64,000 nucleotides of DNA from Citrobacter amalonaticus (GTDB lineage Bacteria > Pseudomonadota > Gammaproteobacteria > Enterobacterales > Enterobacteriaceae): assembly GCA_028994555.1 (NCBI GenBank), contig JARDVN010000001.1, forward strand, positions 744,001 to 808,000. Direction: 5' to 3'. The translations under genes and the position numbers were made by a program. A model generated the notes under the pieces. The model was not told the origin of the DNA. It ran no database searches and saw nothing but the letters and a program-made list of their open reading frames with translations. Below are positions 1 to 12,433 of the stretch, piece after piece. Position 1 is the stretch's first letter. Each line of letters begins with the position of its first letter.

Positions 1-404
1 CATCCGTCATCTGACCGTTGATGAAATCCTTCATCGATCGTTTTTCCCAGTAAGGAAACAGTACATCACGATAGAGGCGTTTATCGTCTTCGCTGATGTC
101 GAAACGGTCCTGGGGACGGGTCGGGAACTGATCCAACTCGTTGAGCAGCCAGTACGGGTCCATCTCCGGCGACATGATGCCCGCACGCGGTTTAACGGTA
201 CGGTTTCCGGCAATCAGTTCCTCATCACGAATCGAAATCTCGACATGCTCGAGGATATATGCGGTCGCTTTAGCCCGACGTAAAATGACCGGCTCCCCCT
301 TCCGTCTGCTGATGGCTGGCGGTATACAGCACAGCACGCTCGAGCGAAATTTCCCTGTTGTTCTGAAAGAGTGCCGCTTTTAAGCGGTGGATGCGGTGGG
401 CCAT
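1..404 (-). CDS. pflD: PflD, formate acetyltransferase-like glycyl-radical enzyme (N-terminal part, frameshifted)
   Basis: Glycyl-radical enzyme of the pyruvate formate-lyase type. Only about the first 134 residues are in the window; the gene runs off the left edge. The protein opens MAHRIHRLKAALFQNNREIS and continues in the repaired frame with EPVILRRAKATAYILEHVEI, matching the PflD N-terminus. The ATG at 404 has an AGGAG site a few bases upstream. The frame breaks at a run of five C (294-298); four restores it, so this is probably a sequence error. It is the last gene visible of the frwC-frwB-pflD series. The substrate of PflD is not firmly established, and the name rests on similarity and context. 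Confidence 0.85.
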
Positions 405-423
405 GAGGAACTCCTGTGGGCAT

Positions 424-498
424 GAATGCCTGATGGCGCTACGCTTATCAGGCCTACAAATTCGTAGGCCTGATAAGGCAGCGCCGCCATCCGGCAAA
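424..498. repeat. REP/BIME palindromic element between pflD and frwB
   Basis: Two inverted REP units face each other: GCCTGATGGCGCTACGCTTA with TCAGGCCTAC, then GTAGGCCTGATAAG with GCCGCCATCCGGC. This is the classic enterobacterial arrangement in a short intergenic gap. Confidence 0.85.
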
Positions 499-506
499 CA
501 AAACGG

Positions 507-827
507 TTACGCTGTCTGCGCCAGATGCGCGCCAATCTTATTCATGATCGCGTCGGCGCGTTTTACCGCATCGCTGATGTTGACGCGTACGATAGTCTTA
601 CCGGCAAAACGCTCCTCAAATTTTATCCCGATATCCTTGGTCAGAATGACGATATCGGCCTGCGCCACATCAGCGGGTGTCAGTTCATTCTCCAGACCAA
701 TGGAGCCCTGCGTCTCAACTTTCACTTCCCAGCCTTTCGCTTTGGCTGCGCTTTCCAGCGCTTCAGCGGCCATATAAGTATGTGCAACACCTGAAGGACA
801 TGCGGTTACTGCAATAATTTTCGTCAT
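507..827 (-). CDS. frwB: FrwB, fructose-like PTS EIIB component
   Basis: Cytoplasmic EIIB subunit (106 aa) that passes phosphate from EIIA to the incoming sugar. The N-terminus reads MTKIIAVTACPSGVAHTYMA; Cys10 in CPSGVAHT is the family's phosphorylated cysteine. The start at 827 gives the usual length; an upstream in-frame start at 842 would add five residues and is not favoured. It lies 15 bases downstream of frwC and is followed by a REP element and pflD. The sugar specificity of the Frw system is unknown. Confidence 0.93.
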   Translation of the reverse strand: MTKIIAVTACPSGVAHTYMAAEALESAAKAKGWEVKVETQGSIGLENELTPADVAQADIVILTKDIGIKFEERFAGKTIVRVNISDAVKRADAIMNKIGAHLAQTA

Positions 828-842
828 GACGCCACTCCTCAC

Positions 843-1923
843 TTAATTAATTTCAAAATCTAAATCCAGATCGTCTTCTTTCTCGTTGGTCTGAGAGACA
901 TTCTTCCGCGCCAGACTTTTCAGCACGTTCACACAGATAGCCGTCACCACCGCACCCACCGCCACCGCAGCGACATAACCCAGTTTGCCTTCCACCACTG
1001 GCAAAACGATCAGACCGCCCCATCCCGCGTAACACTGAGCGCCGAACAATGCCGCAGTGACCGCGCCACAGGCCGAACCCAGCATGATGGAAGGAATGAC
1101 GCGCAGTGGGTCCGCGGCAGCGAAAGGAATCGCCCCTTCGGTCACGCCCACACACCCCATCACCAGCGCCGCTTTACCAGCTTCACGCTCTTCAGAGGAG
1201 AAGTTTTTACGCCCCACCAGCGTCGCCAGACCTAAGCCCAGCGGCGGCACGCAGATCCCGACCGCCGCAATGGCCACCACGGTATAAACCCCCCTGAGCC
1301 ACGCAAATCAGCATGAAGGCGTAGGCCACTTTGTTGATCGGGCCGCCCATGTCAAAGGCCAGCATCAGCCCCATAATCACCGCCAACACCACGATGCTGC
1401 CCTGCTGCATGCCATGCAGCCACTGGGTCAGACTGGCGGTCAGCGCACCAACGGGTTCGCCCAGTCCCCACATCATGATGCCCGCCGTAATAAAGGTCCC
1501 GATGACAGGAATCACGAAGATGGGCATTACAGAACGCAATACCTTATGGACCGGAATCTTTTTCAGATAGTGCACGACAATACCGCCGATAATCCCGGCA
1601 ATCAGCGCCCCGAAGAACCCGGCGCCGAAGCTATTACCTACCCAGGCACCAATCGCACACGGCGCCAGCGCGGAGCGTTCCGCAATGGAATAACCAATGT
1701 ACGCCGCGAGGAAAGGCACCATCAGCGTCAGTCCGGCCACACCGATATCAAATAGCTTTTTGAGATTCGGATCGGTCGCGGCATCAGGCACTGCGCCTTT
1801 GCCATACAGCATGACGGAGACCGCCAGTAATATGCCGCCCGCGACCACAAAGGGGATCATATGCGACACCCCCGTCATCAGATGCTGACGGGTATTTTTC
1901 AGGATGTGTACCAACTCATTCAT
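843..1923 (-). CDS. frwC: FrwC, fructose-like PTS EIIC permease (frameshifted)
   Basis: Multi-pass inner-membrane permease of the fructose-like PTS, about 359 aa in the repaired frame. The first half runs MNELVHILKNTRQHLMTGVS to FMLICVAQG, and the second half VAIAAVGICVPPLGLGLATL to DLDLDFEIN. The break is a run of six C at 1289-1294; five gives the continuous VAQGVYTVVAIAAVG seen in the family. The gene is divergent from ptsA across a 308-bp gap and probably co-transcribed with frwB and pflD. Confidence 0.92.
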
Positions 1924-2231
1924 AAGTCGCTCCCGGGCAGGTGTTTGCCCATGTCCATAACGTTGTTGTGGCAAACAATAGGCAATCCGCAAGGTCGCAG
2001 ACAGTGGATAAAAAGGCCATTTACTGGATTTTTGTAATATCAGTACAAAAATGCGATCCGCTTCATAAGTTGAGGAGTGGGAGAATTAAAGGACACCCTG
2101 AGGACTTGTGAGCAATCTCCCACTTTTCGCCTTACATTACATTTGTCCAGTTTTTGGCAGAATTGTCACATGGCAGCGAACAAGCAAGGCCTCTTATGCT
2201 GTAGGCAGAAAACCGTTATGGGAGAGAGGCA
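1924..2231. promoter_or_regulatory. frwC/ptsA divergent intergenic region
   Basis: A 308-bp gap without a credible gene. It must hold the divergent promoters of frwC-frwB-pflD and ptsA-fsaB-gldA. A GGAGAGAGGC stretch just upstream of the ptsA ATG at 2232 is its likely ribosome-binding site. I could not identify a specific operator. Confidence 0.6.
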
Positions 2232-4737
2232 ATGGCCCTGATTGTGGAATTTACCTGTGAGCTGCCCAATGGCGTCCATGCGCGCCCGGCAAGCCATGTT
2301 GAGACCCTGTGTAACACCTTTACTTCACATATTGAGTGGCACAATCTGCGAACCGATCGTAAGGGCAACGCCAAGAGCGCGCTGGCGTTGATTGGCACGG
2401 ATACGCTGGCTGGCGACCACTGCCAGTTGCTGATTACCGGAGCGGATGAAGCCGATGCCCATCAGCGCCTGAGCCTGTGGCTGCGCGACGAGTTCCCCCC
2501 ACTGCGATGCCCCGCTGGCAGAAGCCAGCAACAGCGAATTAGAACCACTACCGGTTTCACTCACTCACCTGAACCCGCAGCTTTTCCGCGCCCGTAGCGT
2601 TTGCAGCGGCAGCGCGGGGGGGCACTCTGACCCTTCTCTCTTCGCTTGATCTCAACGCGCTCGGCGAACTCCCCGTGGCAGGCGATGTGGAAAGCGAGCA
2701 GTCGGCGCTGGATCGCGGCTTAACGCTGCTGGTGAAAAACATTGCGTTTCGTTTGCTCGACAGCGACGGCGCCACCAGCGCGATTCTCGAAGCCCACCGC
2801 TCGCTGGCAGGTGATACCTCTTTGCGTCAGCATTTGCTGGCAGGTGTTTCTCGCGGCTTAAGCTGCGCGCAGGCGATTGTCGACAGCGCCAACCATTTCT
2901 GCGATGAGTTTGCCCGTTCCAGCAGCAGCTATTTGCAGGAACGCGCGCTGGACGTGCGCGACGTTTGCTTCCAGTTACTGCAATACATCTACGGTGAAAA
3001 GCGCTTTCCGGCACCGGGAAAACTGACCCAGCCCACCATTTGTATGGCGGATGAGTTGACGCCCAGCCAGTTCCTGGAACTGGACAAAACGTTCCTCAAA
3101 GGGCTGCTGTTGAAAAGCGGCGGTACCACTTCACACACCGTGATTCTTGCTCGTTCATTCAACATCCCCACTCTGGTCGGCGTCGCAATTGACGCCTTAA
3201 CCCCGTGGCTGCAGCAAGAAGTTTATATCGACGGCAATGCAGGAGCGGTGGTGGTCGCGCCTGACGAACCTGTCAGCCGCTACTATCAGCAGGAAGCCCG
3301 TGTGCACAAGGCGCTGCGCGAGCAACAGCGCGTCTGGCTGACCCAGGAAGCACGCACGGCTGATGGCATCCGTATGGAAGTTGCCGCCAACATCGCTCAC
3401 TCCGTGGAAGCGCAGGCGGCATTTGGCAACGGCGCGGAGGCCGTTGGCCTGTTCCGCACCGAAATGCTGTATATGGACCGGCTCAGCGCCCCGGGCGAGA
3501 ACGAGCTGTACAACATTTTTTGCCAGGCGCTGGAATCCGCACAGGGGCGCAGCATTATTGTGCGCACGATGGATATCGGCGGCGACAAACCCGTTGATTA
3601 CCTGAATATTCCTGCTGAAGCCAACCCTTTCCTCGGCTATCGCGCCGTGCGTATCTATGAAGAGTATGCCGCGCTGTTTACCACTCAGCTCCGGTCGATC
3701 CTGCGCGCATCAGCGCACGGAAGCCTGAAAATTATGATCCCGATGATCTCTTCAATGGAAGAGATCCTGTGGGTGAAAGAGAAACTGGCGGAAGCCAAAC
3801 AGCAGCTTCGCAATGAACAGATCCCGTTTGATGAGAAGATCCCACTCGGCATTATGCTGGAAGTCCCTTCAGTGATGTTCATCATCGACCAGTGTTGCGA
3901 AGAGATTGATTTCTTTAGTATTGGCAGCAATGACCTGACGCAATACCTGCTGGCCGTTGACCGCGATAACGCCAAAGTCACCCGCCATTACAACAGCCTG
4001 AACCCGGCCTTCCTGCGCGCGCTGGATTTCGCGGTGCAGGCGGCACATCGTCAGGGGAAATGGATTGGCCTGTGTGGCGAGCTCGGGGCAAAAGGTTCCG
4101 TTCTGCCATTGCTGGTCGGGTTGGGGCTGGATGAAATCAGCATGAGCGCCCCCCTCTATTCCTGCCGCTAAAGCGCGAATGGCGCAACTCGACAGTCGCG
4201 CCTGCCGACAATTGCTGAATCAGGCGATGGCCTGTCGTACGTCGCTGGAAGTGGAGCATCTGCTGGCGCAGTTCCGCATGACGCAGCAGGATTCCCCGCT
4301 GGTCACCGCCCAGTGCATCACCCTCGACAGCGACTGGCGCAGCAAAGAAGAGGTGATTAAAGGGATGACCGACAACCTGCTGCTCGCCAGCCGTTGCCGC
4401 TATCCCCGCAAACTGGAAGCTGATCTCTGGGCTCGCGAGGCGGTGTTCTCCACCGGACTGGGCTTCAGCTTCGCCATTCCCCACAGCAAATCTGAACATA
4501 TTGAGCAGTCCACCATCAGCGTGGCACGCCTGAAAGCGCCTGTTCGCTGGGGAGATGACGAGGCGCAGTTCATCATCATGCTAACGCTCAACAAACACGC
4601 TGCGGGGGGACCAGCACATGCGTATCTTCTCGCGCCTGGCCCGTCGCATTATGCACGAAGAATTTCGCAATGCGCTGGTGAATGCCGCGTCTGCCGACGC
4701 GATTGCCAGCCTGCTGCAACATGAGCTTGAACTTTAA
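2232..4737 (+). CDS. ptsA: PtsA/FrwA multiphosphoryl transfer protein (HPr-EI-EIIA), four frameshifts
   Basis: Fused PTS phosphotransfer protein of about 834 aa after repair. The N-terminal HPr-like domain has the phospho-His16 motif [11 protein letters not shown]. The central enzyme I domain has the swivelling-His motif [13 protein letters not shown] and a PEP-binding barrel with [17 protein letters not shown]. The C-terminal EIIA-Fru domain has the active-site region [15 protein letters not shown]. The frame breaks at C6 2495-2500, G7 2616-2622, C6 4149-4154 and G6 4604-4609; removing one base from each rebuilds the complete E. coli-like protein ending HELEL. Four hits, all in G/C runs, argue for sequence error. 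fsaB starts 11 bases downstream. Confidence 0.93.
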
Positions 4738-4748
4738 GAGGAAGCAAA

Positions 4749-5411
4749 ATGGAACTGTATCTGGATAGCGCCAATGTGGCGGAAGTCGAACGTCTGGCCC
4801 GCATCTTCCCTATCGCCGGGGTGACGACCAACCCGAGTATTATCGCGGCAAGCAAAGAATCCATCTGGGAAGTTCTGCCACGTCTGCAAAAGGTGATTGG
4901 CGAAAACGGCGTTCTGTTTGCCCAGACCATGAGTCGCGATGCGCAGGGAATGGTGAACGAAGCAAAACGTCTGAACAATACCGTGCCAGGAATTGTGGTG
5001 AAAATCCCGGTGACCTCTGAAGGACTGGTCGCCATCAGGCAGTTGAAAAAAGAGGGTATAGTCACCCTGGGTACTGCCGTGTACAGCGCCTCTCAGGGAC
5101 TGCTTGCCGCGCTGGCGGGAGCAAAATATGTCGCGCCTTACGTCAACCGCGTAGATGCCCAGGGCGGAGACGGTATCCGCACCGTTCAGGAATTACAGAC
5201 GCTACTGGAACAACACGCGCCAGACAGCAAAGTGCTGGCCGCCAGTTTTAAAACCCCGCGCCAGGCGCTGGATTGTCTGCTGGTGGGCTGTGAAGCAATC
5301 ACCCTTCCTTTAGATGTAGCGCAACAAATGCTCGATACCCCTGCGGTAGAGTCAGCTGTTGAGAAGTTTGAACAAGACTGGAAAAACGCATTCGGTAACA
5401 TCAACCTGTGA
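4749..5411 (+). CDS. fsaB: FsaB/TalC, fructose-6-phosphate aldolase
   Basis: Transaldolase-family class I aldolase (220 aa) that cleaves fructose 6-phosphate to dihydroxyacetone and glyceraldehyde 3-phosphate. The Schiff-base lysine is Lys85 in [11 protein letters not shown]. The N-terminus [10 protein letters not shown] and length match the family. AGAGGAAGC precedes the ATG. It sits between ptsA and gldA with gaps of 11-12 bases, so the three are likely one operon; dihydroxyacetone from this reaction can be handled by GldA. Confidence 0.96.
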   Translation: MELYLDSANVAEVERLARIFPIAGVTTNPSIIAASKESIWEVLPRLQKVIGENGVLFAQTMSRDAQGMVNEAKRLNNTVPGIVVKIPVTSEGLVAIRQLKKEGIVTLGTAVYSASQGLLAALAGAKYVAPYVNRVDAQGGDGIRTVQELQTLLEQHAPDSKVLAASFKTPRQALDCLLVGCEAITLPLDVAQQMLDTPAVESAVEKFEQDWKNAFGNINL

Positions 5412-5423
5412 GGGAAATAAAGT

Positions 5424-6527
5424 ATGGATCGCATTATTCAATCACCTGGTAAGTACATCCAGGGTGCAGATGTCATCACTCGTCTTGGCGAATACCTCAA
5501 GCCGCTGGCTGAACGTTGGCTGGTTGTCGGCGACAAATTTGTTCTCGGTTTCGCTCAGGGCGAACTGGAAAAAAGCTTTAAAAACGCGGGACTGGCGCTG
5601 GAAGTCGCGCCGTTTGGCGGTGAATGCTCGCAAAACGAGATCGATCGTTTGCGCAGCGTGGCGGAAAACGCACAGTGTGGCGCAGTACTCGGCATCGGCG
5701 GCGGTAAAACGCTGGATACCGCCAAAGCCCTTGCCCACTTTATGAACCTGCCTGTGGCGATCGCCCCGACCATCGCCTCAACCGATGCGCCCTGCAGCGC
5801 TCTTTCCGTTATCTACACCGATGCCGGGGAATTTGACCGTTATCTGCTGCTACCACACAACCCGCATATGGTTATCGTCGACACCAAAATCGTTGCCGGC
5901 GCTCCGGCGCGTCTGTTAGCCGCAGGAATTGGTGATGCGCTGGCAACCTGGTTTGAAGCGCGCGCCTGCTCACGCAGCGGCGCGATCACTATGGCGGGCG
6001 GCAAATGCACTCAGGCGGCGCTGGCGCTGGCTGAACTGTGCTACAACACGCTGCTCGAAGAGGGTGAAAAAGCGATGCTCGCCGCCGAACAGCACGTCGT
6101 GACCCCGGCGCTTGAGCGCGTGATTGAGGCCAACACCTATCTGAGCGGCGTCGGCTTTGAAAGCGGCGGTCTGGCTGCCGCGCACGCGGTTCACAACGGC
6201 CTGACGGCGATCCCGGATGCGCACCACTATTATCACGGTGAAAAAGTGGCCTTTGGTACGCTGACGCAGCTGATTCTGGAAAACGCGCCGGTTGAAGAGA
6301 TTGAGACCGTCGCCGCACTGTGCCATTCCGTCGGTCTGCCGATTACGCTGGCGCAACTGGATATCAAACAGGATATCCCGGCGAAGATGCGTATTGTGGC
6401 AGAAGCCTCCTGCGCGGAAGGCGAAACCATTCACAACATGCCTGGCGGCGCAACGCCGGATCAGGTTTATGCAGCACTGTTGGTTGCCGACCAGTACGGC
6501 CAGCGCTATCTGCAAGAGTGGGAATAA
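5424..6527 (+). CDS. gldA: GldA, glycerol dehydrogenase
   Basis: Iron/zinc-type alcohol dehydrogenase (367 aa) interconverting glycerol and dihydroxyacetone with NAD+. It shows the nucleotide-binding stretch [16 protein letters not shown] and the metal-ligand regions [22 protein letters not shown] and [12 protein letters not shown]. Length and both ends agree with E. coli GldA. It is the last gene of the ptsA-fsaB-gldA operon, followed by a strong hairpin. Confidence 0.97.
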   Translation: MDRIIQSPGKYIQGADVITRLGEYLKPLAERWLVVGDKFVLGFAQGELEKSFKNAGLALEVAPFGGECSQNEIDRLRSVAENAQCGAVLGIGGGKTLDTAKALAHFMNLPVAIAPTIASTDAPCSALSVIYTDAGEFDRYLLLPHNPHMVIVDTKIVAGAPARLLAAGIGDALATWFEARACSRSGAITMAGGKCTQAALALAELCYNTLLEEGEKAMLAAEQHVVTPALERVIEANTYLSGVGFESGGLAAAHAVHNGLTAIPDAHHYYHGEKVAFGTLTQLILENAPVEEIETVAALCHSVGLPITLAQLDIKQDIPAKMRIVAEASCAEGETIHNMPGGATPDQVYAALLVADQYGQRYLQEWE

Positions 6528-6535
6528 CACGCTCC

Positions 6536-6564
6536 ACACTCCCGGCGTCGCCGGGAGTGTTTCT
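6536..6564 (+). terminator. Rho-independent terminator after gldA
   Basis: Perfect GC-rich stem ACACTCCCGG / CCGGGAGTGT with a short loop, followed by TTTCTT, directly downstream of gldA. Confidence 0.85.
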
Positions 6565-6571
6565 TATCTCA

Positions 6572-7478
6572 TCAGGCCTGTTTGACCGCCTGCACCTCAC
6601 GCTTTTTCCGGCTGACAATAGCCAGCGCCATAACGATCAGCACAATTCCCCCCACCCTCAACGGGACCGGGGTTTTCGCCAAGCAGCCACCAGGAAAACA
6701 ACACGCTACAGACCGGCACCGCCAGGGTGCTTAAGCTGGCGATACTGGCAGGCAAATTCTTCAGGACAAACAGCCACAAACTCCAGGCCAGCGCCGTCGC
6801 CAGAATCGCGCTATATCCCAGCGCCCAGAGGACCACCGGCTGCCAGTCAACTTCCCGCTGCGGCACCAGCCAGGCCACCGCACTCATCACCAGCGCGGCA
6901 TACACCATCTGCCAGGCCGTTAACGACAGCAAATCGACGCGTGGATGGCGGGTATACAGACGTTTAGCGACAATGGCGCTTGCTCCCCAACTCACCCCGG
7001 AGAGGATCGCCAACAGGGCGCTCTTCAATGTTGATAAATTCAGTTGCCACGGTTGCAGCACCAGCAATAGCCCCATTGCAGCAATGGCGATCGCCGCATA
7101 TTGCAGGCGTCGCAACCGCTCGCCCAAAAAGAGCGCCGCCAGAATGACGACCCAGAACGGCATGGTGTAGGTCAGAATCGCGACTTTCCCCGCCCCGCCG
7201 CTGACCAGCGCCCACTGGCCAAAGCCAATCATCCCGCAGGTCTGCAACAGCGCAATCGCCAGCGTAAACCGAAACGGCGTCGGGCGCAGGCCACGGCCGC
7301 GCAAAAGGAGGACGAGGAATAAAATTAAGGCTCCGAAGATACAGCGTAATGCAGTGAAGTCGAACGCGCCGATATAGCTCGTGACCTGCTTCATAAAAAT
7401 CCAGCTATAGCTCCAGATAAGGGTAAGCAAGATAAGACCACCGATTGCCAGTGGATTGCCCTTTCCTGAGACAGACAT
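6572..7478 (-). CDS. yijE: YijE, EamA/DMT-family exporter (frameshifted near the end)
   Basis: Inner-membrane transporter of the drug/metabolite superfamily with two EamA repeats and about ten membrane segments, about 301 aa after repair. E. coli YijE is reported as a cystine exporter. Recognisable stretches are [19 protein letters not shown] and [20 protein letters not shown] run of six C at 6648-6653 shifts the frame after [10 protein letters not shown]; with five the protein continues [18 protein letters not shown] and stops at 6572. It lies between gldA and katG as in E. coli, apart from yijF, which I do not see. Confidence 0.9.
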
Positions 7479-7529
7479 GTGAGATCCAGTAGATTGACGT
7501 TTCCTGCGGACACTATACCCCTACAAATA

Positions 7530-7561
7530 CACTTCAGCGACTGCAAGCAGTCGCTGAAGTG
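7530..7561 (-). terminator. Perfect 15-bp-arm hairpin downstream of katG
   Basis: CACTTCAGCGACTGC and its exact complement are separated by only two bases. Read on the minus strand it lies 25 bases past the katG stop and is followed by GTATTTGT, so it probably terminates katG transcription, although the T tract is weak. Confidence 0.6.
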
Positions 7562-7586
7562 GGGTCAGATTACGTCAGAATTGAGC

Positions 7587-9768
<2,182 letters not shown>

Positions 9769-9789
9769 CTATATGCTCCCTTTACAGTG

Positions 9790-9870
9790 TTGACATTACG
9801 ATATACACCTACAGGGATAAGATATAGTCGAAATAATCCACAGATTCGATAGCCGATACCTTTTATATTT
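9790..9870 (-). promoter_or_regulatory. katG upstream region, possible OxyR site
   Basis: The 167-bp katG-metF gap contains several ATAG/CTAT half-sites in minus-strand orientation (for example GCTATCG and GACTATATC). These resemble the spaced ATAG-CTAT elements bound by OxyR. The assignment rests on motif resemblance and on katG being an OxyR target in relatives. Confidence 0.4.
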
Positions 9871-9903
9871 TTAGTTACAAAGATGTAGATCAAAATGAGG
9901 TGT

Positions 9904-9932
9904 AAAAAAAGCCCTCCGGGGAGGGCCGAGGC
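9904..9932 (-). terminator. Rho-independent terminator of metF
   Basis: On the minus strand GGCCCTCC / GGAGGGC forms a stem with a CCC loop followed by a seven-T tract, just after the metF stop. Confidence 0.9.
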
Positions 9933-9935
9933 AGT

Positions 9936-10829
<894 letters not shown>

Positions 10830-10867
10830 TTACCTCATCAATCGCTTGTCATTATATGTTGTGTTGT

Positions 10868-10899
10868 GAACATCTATCCGTTTAGACGTCCAGATGTAA
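10868..10899. promoter_or_regulatory. met boxes (MetJ operator) of metF
   Basis: Four consecutive 8-bp units, GAACATCT ATCCGTTT AGACGTCC AGATGTAA, resemble the AGACGTCT consensus bound by MetJ dimers. They lie about 45 bp upstream of the metF ATG. Confidence 0.85.
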
Positions 10900-10978
10900 A
10901 AATGACGGAAAAGCGTGATGGCGTCAACTGAAAAATCAGCGTTAATGGTGAGGAAATGTCAGTGAAGATGAAAAAAAT

Positions 10979-11883
10979 TCACGTTAGCCCTGCAGAGGGC
11001 ATGACGCTTTTCAGCCATTCCAGGCGCAACGCGTTCTCCGGCAGCATCACCAGGCCTGCCTGGACGCTGAGTTCACCGTCGCTCAATGGGCAAAAAAAAC
11101 ACACCCTCACGCTGAATGACGGCAAAGGAAGCCGGAAGCAAGCTCAGGCCATCGCCATGCGCAATTCGCGCCAGCAGAACGTCATGCTCGAGCGGTTCTT
11201 CAAGACAGGTGGGGGCGTAACCCACGCGCTGAAAGCGCGCCCGCGTAGCGTCAAAGAAGGCCGGATTTCGTTCCCGGCTGAACCAGAACAGCGGTCGGTG
11301 GTTAAGCTCTCCCAGGGAGAGGGAGGCTCCACCCGCCTCTGTCCAGATAGCGGGTAGCGCGGCAATGAGCGGCTCGTGCCAGTCGAGCGGCGTGACGGCA
11401 AGTCCGGCGGTCTCCAGCGGCAATGCCACCACAGCCGCATCCAGTTTTCCGCGACGCACCAGGCGAACCAGGTCGGGCGAGCTTTGGCGTACAAGACGCA
11501 GAGTTTCAATACGGGTATTCAGTTGCGTCTCCAGCGCGGCAAAAACGCCCTGCTCAAACGCCGTCGTCAGCCCCAGGCGCAGCGACTGCGCACCGTTTAG
11601 CGCAAGCTGACTCAGGGCTGCATAAGTTTTATCCTGCTGTTCCAGCAGCGGACGCACGATTTCCAGCACGCGCAGCCCCTCATTCGTCAGCGTCAGACCT
11701 TTGGTATGACGGACAAACAGCGTCACCCCCCAGACGTTCTTCAAGCTGGCGTATATGACGGCTGAGCGGCGGTTGCGACATAAACAGTCGCAGGGCCGCC
11801 CGGCTCATGTTGTTCTCTTCGGCCACCACGGCAAAGTAGCGCAGCAGCCGAATATCCAGAGAGTGCAGAGGCGGTGTTGTCAT
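10979..11883 (-). CDS. LysR-family transcriptional regulator (two probable frameshifts)
   Basis: LysR-type regulator. The winged HTH is at the start: DIRLLRYFAVVAEENNMSRAALRLFMSQPPLSRHIRQLEE. The frame breaks at C6 11726-11731; five restores RLGVTLFVRHTKGLTLTNEG. As read, the gene stops at 11073. One base fewer in the eight-base A run at 11092-11099 extends it with GVFFCPLSDGELSVQAGLVM to 10979, giving 300 aa, the typical LysR length. It is divergent from the carboxymuconolactone-decarboxylase-like gene, the usual arrangement for a LysR regulator and its target. The effector is unknown. I do not know this gene at this position in E. coli. Confidence 0.8.
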
Positions 11884-11972
11884 ACCGAAAAGGTATCACG
11901 GAAACGGTATTATCCAAATCATTCCGCCCACCCTATCCTCACGTCATACATTGCACAGACGAGGAAGATTTC

Positions 11973-12344
11973 ATGCATTCAGAACGCTTTATTACCGGAC
12001 AGGACATGCTACAGCAGGTTGATGGCAAAGGCGGCGACGCCGTCGTCGAAAGCCTGAAGGACATTGCTCCGGACTTTGCCCGCTATCTGATTGAGTTCCC
12101 TTTTGGCGACATTTATTCCCGGCCCGGGCTGGATTTACGCAGTCGGGAAATCGCCACCGTCGCCGCCCTGACCGCGCTGGGTAACGCCACGCCGCAACTG
12201 AAGGTACACATTGCCGCCGCGCTGCACGTCGGGTTATCGCAGGAGGAGATTATTGAGGTCATGATGCAGATGGCGGTGTATGCCGGTTTCCCGGCGGCGC
12301 TGAACGGGCTATTCGCCGCAAAAGAGGTCTTTGCCGGTCGGTAA
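11973..12344 (+). CDS. Carboxymuconolactone decarboxylase-family protein
   Basis: Small all-helical protein (123 aa) of the CMD/AhpD superfamily. The core LDLRSREIATVAALTALGN followed by LKVHIAAALHVGLSQEEIIEV and AVYAGFPAALNGLFAAKEVF is the family pattern. I see no CxxC pair, so an AhpD-type thiol peroxidase is unlikely, and a decarboxylase-like role is possible but unproven. GAGGAAG precedes the ATG at 11973. It is transcribed divergently from the LysR gene and followed by a REP element. Confidence 0.8.
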   Translation: MHSERFITGQDMLQQVDGKGGDAVVESLKDIAPDFARYLIEFPFGDIYSRPGLDLRSREIATVAALTALGNATPQLKVHIAAALHVGLSQEEIIEVMMQMAVYAGFPAALNGLFAAKEVFAGR

Positions 12345-12349
12345 CGTGC

Positions 12350-12430
12350 CGGACAGGATGCTGAGGCATCTTATCCGGCCTTGATTACGCCCGAACCGTA
12401 GGCCGGATAAGCGCAGCGCCATCCGGCTAA
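12350..12430. repeat. REP/BIME element between the CMD gene and metL
   Basis: Inverted REP units (GCCGGACAGGATGC...CTTATCCGGCC and GTAGGCCGGATAAGCG...GCCATCCGGC) fill the gap between convergent genes. Confidence 0.85.
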
Positions 12431-12433
12431 AAA

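Noticed and set aside
2495..4609. Programmed ribosomal frameshifting in ptsA and other genes
   Set aside because: Breaks occur at different plain G or C runs with no stimulatory structures, in dozens of unrelated genes; only the IS1 A6C site is a real programmed site.
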